From NCBI GenBank assembly GCA_006384855.1, contig VCJN01002011.1, positions 62,001 to 126,000 of the forward strand: DNA of 64,000 nucleotides, given 5' to 3'. The notes beneath the pieces were generated by a model. It worked only from the letters and a program-made list of their open reading frames with translations, had not been told where the DNA came from and searched no databases. This DNA is from Tetraselmis striata. Its lineage: Eukaryota; Chlorophyta; Chlorodendrophyceae; Chlorodendrales; Chlorodendraceae. Both the position numbers and the translations under genes were made by a program. Shown one piece after another: positions 24,121-36,990 of the stretch (position 1 is its first letter; each line of letters begins with the position of its first letter).

Positions 24121-27100
24121 GTTTTCATTCGTTTGTGAGGGGAGGGGAAGGGAAGGGGGGGGGCGGATGGGCCCACCAGCGCCAGCTCCCGCTTAAGGGT
24201 CATATGCAGCAGCTTCAACAACTCCGCCGTCGTCGCCGCCGCCGCCTCCGCGCATTCAGCCGCGCGGCTCTGGCTCCCCTCCAGCCGCTCCCCCATCTCG
24301 CCCACCGCCTGGCTCACCCCGGCAGCGCTCTGCGACACCGACTGCGTCACTGCGCCTGCGGCCATGCGGGCCAGTCATGGGGCGAGCACAAGGCAGCCGC
24401 CTGTCAGCGAGGACGGCAACATGCCCTGGCGCGCTCTACTGTGGAAACAGCTGCGGGTGTTGGTAGAGGCGTCACTGCATGCGTTTGCGATTCATCACTG
24501 TGCAATGCCGTCAAGTCGCATCTGGCAACCGAGCAGTGAAAGGCATGCCTTTGGCGTCGCTGGCGACTTCGATCGTTGGAGGGGGTTTAACTAAAGAGTT
24601 GGTAAGCGATTAATACTAATTAAGGCCTGTTGTACGCTCCCGCGCGGAGAAGGCGCGCAAATGACATTTCCGTTGTTTTATTTTCGAAACATCGCCACCA
24701 CTGCTCGAAAACGTCGTCGCTTTCCCTTGGGAAGCTTGCAGAATGTCGACATGACCTTTTACCGCGTCGGTGCCATAACATGGTGTGAAATTTGCCCTCT
24801 ACGCGTTCTCGGAGAAGCCCAACCCGTGCCTGCAATGTGGGGTACATGTGGGATGGTCCCAAACATACGGAATGCGAACGATCTCTTGCAAAATATCGAA
24901 TGATTCAATTTATTTCGCGCTGGGTTTACGGTGTATCCATCCGTTGACAGGGTCAAATATCGACTATTGTGATTGTGCGACGAGTTTCGTATAACATGCC
25001 TTAATTTTAAGGCGCGAGTATTAATGGCGACTTATACGGGACTTTTAGAGGACTCCATACATTAACACCCAACATTTGGGTGTTTTCATCGAGCCTATTT
25101 TTGCTGCAGTTTACCGACACTTGGAGTTGGTCACTTTGTTGCCCAAGTTGGCCCATTTTGGGCGATCTGGAAGGTAGATGTCAACCGGTTGATAACCTTT
25201 GACAAACCAAATTGGCAACTTTAGGATAATAGCCAGTTGCAGGTATCGTGATGGGGAGTGTAGGGGCCTGTATGCTCTGTCGCAGGTGACGAGGATTGGG
25301 GGATGATTAACGCATGTCGAGATGCTGGAGAGGGGGCGGGGTGTTGCACGCACCACTGAGCTCGCTAGTCACCCGGGTGAGCTTCTCCTCCAGCAGCTGT
25401 GACAGCTGCATCAGCATTGTGGCGGCGTTCTCTCCCGGCGCAGCGCGGTCGCCGCCCGCCAGCGCCCTCACCTGTGCGCCCACTTTGTCCACATCGCTGA
25501 CGGTCGCCGCCCCGCCGACGGCCTTGAGAATGCTTGCCAGAAGCGGCGACGCCTCCAGCGCGGCCGCGATCTGCTGACCCACAGCGGCTCCGTCGGCAGG
25601 AAGGCTGTCGCCGGCCAGGCTCGGCCTGCTGCCTAGCAGGCGCAGCTGGGAAACCATGTCGCGGAGCCCTGCCTCCACCGCCTCCCGAACGCTCGCCAAA
25701 GTCTTCTCCGCGGCCTCTGTCACGCCCGCCGCGTCGCCCTCGAGACTTACTGCCCCATTCGGCGGCGGCTTATCCCCTGAGCCAGTCGACAGCTTGGCGA
25801 TCGACAAGTTCAGAGTTTCCAGCAGCGACGACACCCGCTGCTGCTGTTGCTCGTTTCCAGCCGCCGCCGCCGAGGCCACTGCGGTATCCTTTCGAATGGG
25901 CTCGAGGTACTCGACCTTCAGCGTCTCGATGACCTCCAACAAGCTGACCACCTCTGCCCGCATAGAGGGCTGAAGCCCGTCGACATTGGCATTTGTCGGC
26001 TCCGTGGGGGGCGTTGCGTTCGATGTCATTCCCGGTGTCTTGACGTCGGTGGCCAGCCGCCGGAGGTCGACCCCCAGGCCCTCCACCAATGTTTGCAATG
26101 TCTCCAACGACGTCTCCAGGCGACTGACATCATCGATGCTCCGATGCTCGGTGGTCGAGGACGGATCTTGCGGCACAGCAACCGTAGCAACTCGGGCAGG
26201 CAGGCTCTCAAAGGCCGTCTGCACGGACATCATCAGCTCCTGCTGCTGCCTCAACAGGCTTGTTGTCTCGCTCGAGGCGGCGTCGTGCGACAGCCTCCAC
26301 TCGGAGTGAAGCACCTCCACTGCCGTTCGGAGGCCCTGCAGCCCCACCTCCAGCGACGTCAACGGCAGCGCCGCGTCGTCGACCGTTTCGGTGGACGGCC
26401 CCGGGACCCGCGGTTGCTGTAGCAGCGCCCCCAACACGGCTTGGACTGTTCGCAACTCGGACGTGACGCTCTCCGACATTGACGCGATCAGCGCCGCGAC
26501 GTCAGAGTGTGGTTGAGGCTCTGGCACCGCATGTGACGCCCTGTCGGAGGCCTGCTCACGCAGCTCGGACATTACCTCCAGCAGCTTTGCGTGGCGCGCC
26601 TCCAGCTCTACCCGGTCGATGTCCAGCCGCTCTGAGACTGTCCTGGTGCCCTCACGCACATCTTGCTGAATGATCGCCAGTTCAGCCCGCAGCTCGCTGC
26701 TTGACTCCGAGGAAAAGAATTGATATTCCTTCGGATGTTCCGGCTCTGTGCCTCCCCGCTGCAGGAGTATGGCCAAGTTGCCAGAGACACCATCTAGCTT
26801 GGCCTGCACGTCGATCAACATGGCCGGAACCTCCGACTCGCCGTTGTCGACGGCACCCTTATTGATACCATGTGTATGGAGGCGCAGCTCCCGGAGCTCC
26901 TGCAGGATGGTTCCCACGATGTGCTCGGTGTCCCAACGATCCCGGTGTATCTCGTCATCGTCACTGTGTTTGTCGGGCTTAGCCACTGACGAGTTTCCGT
27001 CGCCAGACCCCGAGTCGGTATCGGTATTGCTCTTGGACTTGTCGGAGCGCTCAACGTTGGAGCCATTAATAGGCGCGTCGTTTGCAAGCACCAGGAGCTG

Positions 27101-27420
27101 ATCGACGGCGCCCTCAATCTTCTTTAGCACAGCGAAGCGCTCTGCGACATTGTTGTCGGTATTCTGCTCAAGTAGGATCGGGACCGGATCTTCAGTGGTT
27201 GGTTCCTCGGGCTTTGGATCGCGCTTTAGCAACATTTCCCGCAGGCGCTTCTCCATGGCCGCCAGTGCCATGCGACCCTTCTGCTGTTGAGTTTCCAGGA
27301 GACGACAAATTTCGGGCAGACCCGGCAAGTTGTCCAGTCTTCGGGAGTCATTCCGTCTGGAGGGTTGTGCTTTGGGGCGGGGATAGGTGTAGCCCGGTAT
27401 GCCTGGAAGCGGCCCTGGGG
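21754..27420 (-). CDS. Large coiled-coil protein, at least 5 exons, with a duplicated exon
   Basis: Exons: one long exon from about 27.4 kb (reliable by 27328) to 25354, then 24355-24177, 22938-22765, 22646-22534, and 22117-21754 with the stop. Donors are GTGCGT, GTGGGC, GTGCAC and GTGCGC with AG acceptors, and all phases agree. The first exon gives about 660 residues of acidic, Leu-rich heptad-like sequence with repeated blocks (LSxLEVGLQGLRTAVEVL and similar), plus a polar loop rich in Asp and Ser (DSGSGDGN). The last exon is more compact (KNKALWPFAKPAMENLPKR, then an amphipathic helix). Total is about 935 residues as seen. No ATG opens the long exon in frame, so 5' exons are missing. It is likely a structural or tethering protein. 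I do not recognise the family. Confidence 0.6.
22766..24355 (-). repeat. Duplicated coiled-coil exon pair
   Basis: Exons 24355-24177 and 22938-22765 encode similar 58-60 residue units. Each contains a G-E-x-G-E-x-LEG-x-QSRAA core, then an Ala/Glu stretch, then a LKxLxMTxKxELA end. They are separated by about 1.2 kb of intron with AT-rich sequence and a TG microsatellite. An exon-level duplication is the simplest explanation. Confidence 0.75.
24053..24119. repeat. (TG)n microsatellite in an intron of the coiled-coil gene
   Basis: About 33 uninterrupted TG units. On the gene's strand it reads CA repeats, just downstream of the exon ending at 24177. Confidence 0.95.
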
Positions 27421-28063
27421 GCGATCTGCATTTCCGCGGGGCGGGCGTAAATTAGCATGATTCTGCTTAGGGTCCTAGACAATATAACAGTGACACATAT
27501 TGTATAATAGAAATCTAAGCAGGTAGGAGAGCGAGCCTCTTGGGTATCCCCGCAACCTTTGCAATCCTATAGATAAAAACAAATATTCGTTTTGGACGTG
27601 TCCCAAGCGGTGCCATATGTGCAGCCGGCTGAGAGGATCTCAACACGCCGGCTAGTACTAATCCACAATCTACTTCCAATGCTAAACAACAGCAGCAGCC
27701 ACTCCGTGTTAAAAGTATATACATACCATCAGCGGCCAGAACCGCAGTACAGTGTTCGTTCGTTTGGAAGGCTTAAATGTGCACAAATGTTACGTGCCAA
27801 CTTTGGAAACAATAACACCACTGTTACCCTCTCAGTACATAACATCGCAGGCACGCAAAGTACGCAGAGAGCAGGGGGCCGTATCGCCGTGCTGGATATC
27901 AAGACTTGGCACCATGTTGCCCTACGTGGTCTACCAGGCTACACTCCTTGTCCCACTCGAGAGTGCAGCCGAGCGCAAAGAACACCGCCGTGATCGACCG
28001 CAGCTATGCACGCGAGATTGGGACGATGCGACGGCGGCAGTGTATGTATGATGCATCACGCAC
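27421..28063. other. Gap between two minus-strand genes; no firm exons
   Basis: This holds the 3' end of the membrane-protein gene to the right and the missing 5' part of the coiled-coil gene. Several short frames exist, but none is bounded by agreeing splice sites and phase. Confidence 0.4.
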
Positions 28064-31000
28064 CTGCGGCGTGAGGATGAGCGTGTCCTCCGCATGGTTG
28101 TCTCGCCCATGTAGTCCTTCAACACACGATCAACTAGGTTCTCCTCCTCCTCAACCGTGGGCTTGCGTACGGCATCGCGTGCCGCAGCTCGTACCACCTG
28201 CGCCAAAAGATCGGAACAGATCGAAACATCGGGGTCAGTGGCTGCGAGTGCCATCCCCTGCTCCACTGAACAGCTGTCGGTGCCAAATAGCACATGTCGC
28301 AGGGCATTCCGCAGCAGCAAAGAATGGTGTAGCTGAATAGGCGAGCCACTTCGAAATTGCGATTCTGTGTGGTGCAGTTTAATATGAATAGCATAGCGAC
28401 GCAAGCATTGGCGGCCGGTCAGCACCGATAAGCGGTTTCGTCGAGCGCAGTGCAGTGGAATTCCCCGGCTTCGGCAGTGACAAGGCCCAAGCGCATTGGG
28501 TGGCGGACCTAACCTGGTCGACTACCACGGCAGTCGGGCGCACGCGCCGCTGAGCGCGCCGCAAGAGTCGGCGGTACTGGGTCTGCGCGAAAAAGTCGGC
28601 CGCCACGCTCGCCATAATGGCGAGGAAGGCGAAGACCTCTGCGCCGCCAACGCCTGAGCAGCAAGGCGGTGCGCAGTAACAGTGGGGATTTGCCGAGACA
28701 GCGCGGCGTGCTGGTCATAGCCCGCGACGTCAATGCGGTGCAAACGACCATCGGTTGTCGATGCCGGTCAGAAGTAATGGTATGGGCGAGGCTCACCTAA
28801 CGCCACCGCGCCCAGTATGACGAAGGCCACCAGGCAGGCAAACACGAACGCAATGCTGCCGTACAGGAAGATGAGGTTGGACGTCGCCGGCATCGTCTGC
28901 TGCTCCGCACGGCGCCGTTTCCAGCGTTTATTCCTGCGTGGCACAGGCCGAGCATTTTCAAGGTTTCAGTATTTCCGAAAATTTCCGAGTTCCCAGCCAT
29001 CGCAGGCTTTAAAACATCGATTTGTTGTCACTTACCGTAACCTACTATGTCAAGGATGACTGCAACCCGCGGCCGCGCGGGTAGGGGTCGTTTGTCACGG
29101 TAGCCTACTGCTCAGAAGTATCTGAAGACGACAAGGCGCTCGGCAGACAAATACGACACTCGGATACCATCGAGGGATGAATATACGGTCGTGCACTCCC
29201 GCGAGCTCTGTGCCGAGACAGTGGCAACTATGGTTTGGAGAGGCCAAGCAAACTAATAAGCGAGCCTACGAATATACACCCTCGTTTCTCAAAAAAAGCT
29301 GCTTGCGATCAAGACAAGTGTGCCGAGGCAACCTGGAACGATGGGGCGGCACCACAATCTGGTTTGTTGTGACGGGGTGATGTCGCACCTCGCAACGCCC
29401 TCCCGCACCAACGTCCGAATATCCATGGCGTTGGCGCGTAATGACAGATCTCCAGCGTCGTTCTCCGTGACGCGAAAGCGCCGCCTCGACGAGCCCATCG
29501 TTTCGCTTCCATTGGCGTCGCCATCCGCGCCTTCCTCGCCGCCGTCACCCTCGCCGCCCGCTGCACCGCTGTCGTCATCGTCGCTGCCCGGCTCCTCCTC
29601 CCCATCGCCCTCGTCCGCCGCATCGGCCAGGCCGCAAAGCTAACATCGCGCAGCAAGGCAGGGCGAACGAGCACACGAGAGCGGCGGCGCATTGCCTCGA
29701 TCAATAAAATAGTGGGATGCGAAATTCAAGAAAGTCGGAATTCGGCAGCTACACAAGTGGCTTCGATAGTTTTGAAGCACTAGGTCACACATATAAGAAA
29801 CCCTAAGAGGTGAGAGGGAGGGAGGGGGGCCGAGAGGGAGGGGGTGCCGACATCTTGGGGGTAGATGCAGCAAAAGTGGCGCACCTCCAGGCTCTTGTCG
29901 AGTGGCATCCGAATCAGGTGACGACCCTCCTGAGCGCGTGCTCGCTGGCGCAGCACCACTGCGAGGCCGCCAGCCACCATGAGCACCGCCGGCAACGCAG
30001 CTGTTCCGCGCAGCAGTAACGCCAGCAGCAGCCACAGCAGAACTGCTATGCCATACCTGCGGCCAGGGCACGCCGGGCAAGGGGTGAGTAGAATGCGCAT
30101 ACAGCGAGCAGGGCATTGTTGTCAGTCAAATTTGACACAAATCTGCAATCAATTGGCATCATCAATCTCAGACAGCGCCATGCGGGCATCCATCGGCGGT
30201 GGGGAGGGGGCGAACCAGCTCACGAACAAAACGGTGCAGAACAGCAGGGCGTGCTGTGCACGCCGAACCGCGGACGACGCGGCGTTGGCGGGCAACACAC
30301 TTTCGTGGCAAGCGAGGTCGACCAGCGCGAGCACGAGGATGGCGAGGCTGGGAACCAATAAAAGCACCGGAAGCACAACCTCCTCGTCGCTCTGAATGGG
30401 GGCGTCATGTGGTGGCAGAATACGACTTCAATGCTAGAGCTGGGGCTCGTGGGTGGACAAAATCAACTGTAAGTCACCATAGACTGTTATACTATTGTGG
30501 TCTAGTTGCCAGTCCATAGCCGAGTTTTGTATCATATGGGTATGAATTTGCACTGGTTTCCTAATACCTAGCTCTACAGACATGCATATGTAAAAGATAC
30601 CAGGTCAATCTTAAGAGTCTTTAAAACATCATGAGTTAAGAATGTACCTTTCATTCACTACAAGTTGCGTCGTGTTGGCGGAGGTGTGTTTATTGTAAAA
30701 AAAGCTACGGTTTCGGAGCAGTTGATAACAATATAGTAGTATAATAGATTCTGTTCATCTGATGTACTTGCATATGAAAATCCATATTTCAAGAAACCTA
30801 CTGCCGACAAGCGCAAGGGAACTTTGCCAGTGTACCAAATGTATACCTTATAACATAATCCACACAGCTGAGCCATCCTCCTCCTGAGCACCTTAATATT
30901 CAAAACGCTGTGTCTGTTTGTGCGTACTGGTACGGAGATAAGTAAAATCACCGAAATGCAGAGGTGCTATCCAATGGCCATACGGATCAGTTCGGTAAAT

Positions 31001-31976
31001 ATTCGTATTCAAGGCACCGCTGGATGCCCTGATGGGCGACGTCGGTCAGCGCGCATCGGCACGGGTGGGAGGGCACCCGCGACATGCTGTGGCTCTTGGG
31101 TGTGAAATGCGTAGGGTGCCGGGGGGGGGGGGGGGGGGGGGGCGGAGGGACACAGGCAGGACTAATGGCGCAGCAGCGATGGGATGATTCCGGGATCCCC
31201 CCAGCGGGCGGAAGGCCCGCAACTAGGGGCGAGGTCAACAGTTGAAATAATCAGCAATGATACATCTCTTGTCAGTTTGCATTGGTTTCGCTAGCTTTCT
31301 CGATCGCCTTTTCTTACCTGGGCCGGAGGCCCAGCACATGAGTCTCACATAATTAGATATAAGTATGAAATACATGTGAGTATAAATATCAATATCAATA
31401 TAGAGAGAGAACCGTCTTCCAGCAGGGGTGTTGATGACTACCTATCATCCTAATCCCAGGCCCTGCGTCAGCAGGTGTATGGCATCCCGCCGTGATAGAC
31501 ACTGGCAGGACAATACTTCATACTTCATACTTCATACTTCATACTTCATACTTCTACGTGGCTAGCAGAGTGGAGCGCCGCACCTGCGCGTCCCACGTGA
31601 GGATGCGGAAGCCGACGAGGCCCGGCATCCACAGTGCTGCCAGGGTGCACCAGGCGAGCGTGTGCACCGCTGTGACGGCGACCCCGAGGTGCAGGTTGCT
31701 GCTTTCGGTGAGACACTTGAGTTTGCCATCCTTGGTGCCATCCTAGGAATAAGGGTGTCAACAGAGGGGGGGGGGGGGGGGGGGGGGGCGTTCGGATGTG
31801 CATCTCTATCCCAGTCTATAAACATCGTACCGCAGAAACTGTGAACTTTCAAGCATACATTTGGTTACTAATAAGTGATATGGGCAGCATGTCACAACCT
31901 CGGTATCATCGTCCTCGCCGTTCATGGCAGCATCGCCAGAGCTGCCTCGCTGCTTGCGGCCGAGCGGTTCCTGCAT
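28064..31976 (-). CDS. Multi-pass membrane protein, partly resolved (7 exons with matching phase or good splice sites)
   Basis: The start is ATG at 31976 (MQEPLGRKQRGSSGD), and exon 1 runs to 31899. Then 31742-31584, an exon from 30391 whose end is unclear, 30056-29885, 29639-29389, 28933-28797, 28653-28514 and 28332-28064. From 30056 onward every junction agrees in phase, with donors GTGCGC, GTGCGA, GTGAGC and GTTAGG. Hydrophobic helices lie in the exon at 31742, one or two in the exon at 30391 (LPVLLLVPSLAILVLALV), two at 30056 (YGIAVLLWLLLALLL), and two at 28933 and 28653. An acidic Asp/Glu/Gly loop opens the 29639 exon. Exons between 31.58 and 30.39 kb, and the C terminus beyond 28064, are unresolved. 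I do not recognise the family; a channel, receptor or transporter is possible. Confidence 0.55.
31514..31555. repeat. (ACTTCAT)n microsatellite
   Basis: About six copies of the seven-base unit, inside an intron of the minus-strand membrane-protein gene. Confidence 0.9.
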
Positions 31977-32029
31977 GGCGGCCGCCGTCCTTTGTAAGGG
32001 AGCCGCGGCCCCAGCGGCGGTGCAGCAGC

Positions 32030-34472
32030 CTATGACTGCGATTTGGTATCGGAAGCAGCTTCATGCTTAGCAGGGGCAGCGCTGACCTCAGGGGTGGCCC
32101 CGTCGTCATCGTCGTTGTCGTTGCCATCGCCGCTGGTACCTCCGGCAGCGGCCTCAACGGAACCCTCCTTGCCTGCATGATCGTCCGTCTTGTAAGAAGG
32201 CTCCCAGCAGCGGGATGTGAACGCTTCCAACACTGCACACCATCACCGCCTCAACACAAGTCAGGAGCAGAAAGACGGGCTGGGCGCTCAAGGCAGGCAG
32301 CCCCCGTTGAGCTTCGCATGAAGTAGCCTACATAGCAGGAGAGCCTGCGAATATACGACGCTGCCAGCATCGGTAATGCCGTTGCAGGGATCAGAAGATG
32401 CAGCAGGGGCCACTCAGGAAGAGACAAGAGCCGACGAGTACGACATGGGAACAGCCTTCAGACCGTCCCATTTAATCAGGTTCCCTGGTCATAAAAATGA
32501 AGGGTGGTTTCGCAACATTGAGACGGAGATTACGTGATTTATTCTGATGTATTTTCAGATAAATGTCGTTATCCTCATATTGCGGTTAAGAACAGGGCAC
32601 AGTCAAGACAGAGTCTGTGGTGCATATGTGGTGTCTTCTGAAATCGACAGATAAATATATTGATAAAATCTATTGTCAGATAATCATCATTTTCCTCTCT
32701 TCGCGGGGAATGAGTAAAAGCAGTAACATGCCGCGATTCCAAAGCGTGGTTATGTGGTCAATAAGCCACGCAGGCCGCCTCCGTAGAGACTTCGCCAAGC
32801 AGGCCGACAAACTACAGCGTTACCCAAGTTGGCCAGTGGGGCGCTCGCCTGAGTGCGTCAAGCGCTCCACAAGCAGCCACACCCCCATCAGCTGCTCTGT
32901 TGAAGCTGGCCGGACGGGATGGCTTGCAAAGGTCTGCGGCCTGGTTGCGCCACCGGCTGCCGCCTGCCGGCGGCTGTGGGAGACATAGGTGGCGCGTGTT
33001 GGCTCACCGGCGGTCGGCCGGCGGGTGACAAAAGGCTGCCGCTCGCTGAAGGGCGACGGCAACGGCGCCGGCGGCGCTGGAGATCCGCCAGCCTCCTCGT
33101 CTGGCACAGCTGAGGGCGGCTGCGCGCGCGGGGGGTCCCCTGCATCCCATGGCACTGGCTTGAGCAGCGTTGCCAGTGCGTGAACGGGGTCAACCGGATC
33201 CAGTATGTCGCGCTCGTGGTAGAGGCCTGCCGCAAACCGATAACAAAGCAGTCAGAGTGTGTGTGCGTGGGGGGGGGGGGGGGGGGGGGGGGGTTAAAAC
33301 TCGCAGATGGTTCGATGTACGCGTACGCCAAGGCCACACGAGCTGGATCAACGGGGAAAGAAAAGGAGGACTGGGCGCAGTGGGATTGGAGAGGGATGGT
33401 CCCACCAAGGATGGCACGGTATATTGCGAGGTTGCTGTTCTCGGAGCCGTTGTAAGCGAGCGTGGCCACGCTGCGTTGCGTGTACGGCTCCGTCACCTGC
33501 TCAGCCCACACAACCTTCAGCCCGGGCACGGAGCTGGGCAAGAGATGCCATCCACGATGGGTGGCTGACGCATCTATGAGGCAGCACACTGCTGGCAGCT
33601 TATCATTTGGATTCAGTGCCGGAAAATATATTGTAGCGCGCCGTTGAGTGTTTGGGGCGCGGCACCTGGCTGAGGACAAACAGACCGTCGCAGGGCCAGC
33701 GCTCTTGCACGGACGACAGCCAGCCCTCCACCTGCAGAAGGGGCACTGGGATCCGAGTTACCAAGTTTAAAGCAGCTGATGGAGAAATAGCATGGCCCTA
33801 TAGCATGGCCTGGGGATCAGGTGGTGAGAGGGTGTCTGCCTTGCCGGCGCGGTCCTCCTCCGACTGGTCGTCGGCCAGCGCGAGCGTGTTGACCATCCGG
33901 CCTAGGGACCTCATGCGGGGAGTGCCTCCATCTCCAGATAAAGCGTCAGCCACCTCATACGACTGGCGCAGCACTTCGCGCAGCTTCTCCTCGGCAAAGC
34001 GCCATGGAACGTGCACCAGCATGCTGCCATCCGAAAGCTACGCCCACAAGGAACAACATGACATCATTTTGTTAAGCGCAGCAGATAATCAACCATTATT
34101 TCATGCAGCCATGTTTAACCTCAGCAAGACACTGCTGGCGGCCATCCAATATGATGCGATACATCAAATACACAAAATTCATCAGATGGAAATAATATAT
34201 CATATTACGGCAAATTCTATCATGCTCAAAAGAAGTATGCATACCACCCGCGCTGCCATTTAAATATTATTATTATCATTATCATTATGTATGTATGTAT
34301 GTATGTTATATATGTATGTTATGTATATGTGTATGCATATATGATATGTTATGTTATATGTATGTATGTATGTGTTATATATATGTATGTTACGTATATG
34401 TATGTATGTATGATACGTGACATGATATATACATACATATATAAGCACATGTATACATATACATGTATACAT

Positions 34473-34533
<61 letters not shown>

Positions 34534-36990
34534 GCATTCATACGTAAATATACATTAACATACATATATAAAATCAATGAGTCTATGGTCTATAGAATAT
34601 GAATATTTAGTGAAGAATCCACACCCGCTATTAATAAGCTGATCACAAACAATGGGCCATGCAACGCTCTCCCGCTCAACGAATTTCTGTGATAAGGTTC
34701 CTCCTATTCCTGTTGGTCCACTCACTTACGCGTCCTATCTCAGCTGGTCCTATGAAGAAGCCAGAAAAGTCAATTCACCTCTTGACACCCCCTCTCTCCC
34801 CCCCCTTCCTCTCTATACATGCAACTACCTATATGTATATATACGCATAAAACGCAAAATATATACAAATTACGGATCATATATCCATTATAGATCATAT
34901 CTATATCTACAAATCATTATACAATCAAATATCAATCATATATGAATATATACTCAATTTCATACATCATAAAGAATATAATAATATCATTATTAATACA
35001 TATTATACATAATACACGCATTCACAGGTACCTCTGTTCCCACATACAGTAACACACCAACATGCTGTATGTGCTCGCTACATGTGCAGTAATGGTCTGA
35101 CTTGTGCTGACTTGGGCATATTGCGCAGTAATGGTCTGCCGACCCCCCCCCCCCCCCTTCCCCCCCCGCTGTATAACATTAGTCCCCCTCCACTACATTT
35201 CACCCTTACTGCCCACCGCTTCCCCATACAGGGGGCCCATCCGTCCCCACCCCTCCGAGTGTGTGAATGAGCGATACCATATGGCCAAAGAAAAAAAGCG
35301 GCAGAAGGGGGGTGGGGGGGGGGGGGGGGCACCTGGCACCAGCCGTAGTCCTGAAAGCCGGCCAGCATGTAGTGCAGGAAGTTCCGGTCTTCCTGGATGA
35401 GGTGCCTGGCGGTGCACCACACCCATACCGCAAAGAGGGCGGCGCCAAAGAGCGCAAGCGCCACAGAGTACCTGCGGCGTCACATGTAGCAGCTCAAGAG
35501 CGCTGTTGTGGAAACAGCTGCGCACGGGTGCCCTGCGTTGTGAAGAGGCTGGCAACTCATGTGGGTACCAGAAAAGGAAGATTCGCAGTTCCGAATAATA
35601 GTGCCAGGCAGCATCTGATCCTGAGCCCTCCGCTATGGTTTTGTGCGAGTAGCTGGAGCGTGCGGATGGAGTGTGCACATAGCGCGCCGCACCAGACGAT
35701 GCCGATCAGGTTGGCATCGCTGCTTGTAGTCCATGGATGGGAGCCCATGTTGATCACGCCAGCATCAGCGTCTGGGGCGCACGATATCTCCTCCTGTACA
35801 CCGGGGGCGGGGAGTCAGCCTTGGCCGCCTATGTTGGCGGATGCTTCATTGAGCGGAGCTGGTGCCGGCAGCGGTGCTGCCCGGAAGACTGCTCCAGTAC
35901 ATACATGTGGAGTAAAACACGTCAATGAATTGTGGGCCGATGAGGCGCAGGCATCCGGGCGGTTGCGCACCAGACTAGAGAAGGGGGGACTGGTGGCGCG
36001 GAAGAGTGCGGCGGAGCGCAGGCCGGGGCAGCCATCCGCATCCGCGCCCGATTCCAGCTGCCAGGCAACGCTATCGTCCCACAGCTCCGTGATGGTGACC
36101 TGAGTAAAGCAGGTCAAGGTCACATCAGCTATGAGGAGGGCGCAGGGCTTCACCTGGGTAGGAGGGGAGAGGGTGGGGGGGGGGGGGGGGGGTGACCGCT
36201 TCGGCGCACAAAGTGGCGCGCACCTCGTAGTACCCCTTGAGCGAGGGCTGGGGTCCAGGGCAGGGGCCCGGCACTAGCACAACATCCTGCTGGTACGTCT
36301 TGGGTGAAACCACTCCTGAACGTAGTGGAGTTGGTGTGTGATTGAGTGAGAGTGTGTGCGAGGAGGTGGGAGGTAAAGAGTCAACATGCAATTCACACCA
36401 CCAGGAAGGCGACACCCCATTGCTGATGACACATATATAGATGAGAGCACAATAGCACGTAGGCTGTGAGAGTGGGGCAAAGGGCCAAAGAGAGTGACTA
36501 CACGGGACGTTTGATCGGCTCAGGCAAGCATACCCAGGGAGAAGATCGCAAAGAACCAGTGCGGCATGAGCGCCCAGTACGGCTTAGGCGCCCACAGCCA
36601 GCTGCCCGCAAAGGGCTGGCCTGCAGCCCCGCCCACATCTGCGGGCGCGGTGATGTTGAGCAGGCCGAGGTCATAGCGCTCCTCGAAGCCAGTGGCCAGG
36701 TCGGCCGACACCGCCTTCACCAGCAGCAGCACATGCTCCGCAGCCAGCGCCGTATTGTTGGCATTTGACGTTTTGACGCCATCCAGGTTACCTAGGAAGG
36801 CGCAGAGGCGGTCTTGCTCCACAGCGACCTGCAGCGCGGGGCCTGCCACTATGTCTTTTGTGGCCAGTCGCTCCACAAGCCTATTGAAGGAGGGAAACCC
36901 CCCGAACCAGCAGGCAGCAGCCACCGCCCTGCGGCAATTGCGATGACATGCCGCGCGAAATACCCTTGTCAGAGCATGGCATGCTGTCAT
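32030..36990 (-). CDS. Single-pass membrane protein with acidic tail, about 660 aa, 10 exons
   Basis: Exons: 36990-36534, 36315-36224, 36153-35905, 35793-35693, 35471-35333, 34037-33954, 33731-33666, 33598-33406, 33226-32824 and 32232-32030. All junction phases agree, including three split codons (TG|G, G|GC, G|TG). The start at 36990 is an ATG, but a CAG acceptor at 36928 in the same frame allows an upstream exon instead. A strong transmembrane helix spans the 35793/35471 junction ([20 protein letters not shown]). The last exon is Asp/Glu/Gly-rich ([11 protein letters not shown]) and ends DTKSQS. The large intron at 35332-34038 is AT-rich and holds the TA microsatellite. The boundary of the 34037 exon is the least certain. 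I do not recognise the family. Confidence 0.65.
34258..34560. repeat. AT-rich microsatellite block (ATGT and TA repeats)
   Basis: ATGT-type repeats run from about 34284 to 34420, then a (TA)n tract at about 34472-34530. It lies in the largest intron of the gene at 32-37 kb. Confidence 0.9.

Noticed and set aside
24021-24196. Val-Cys repeat frame as a separate gene
   Set aside because: It is a translation of the TG microsatellite inside an intron of the minus-strand coiled-coil gene.
34260-34577. Tyr/Ile repeat frames
   Set aside because: They arise from TA and ATGT microsatellites in a large intron.
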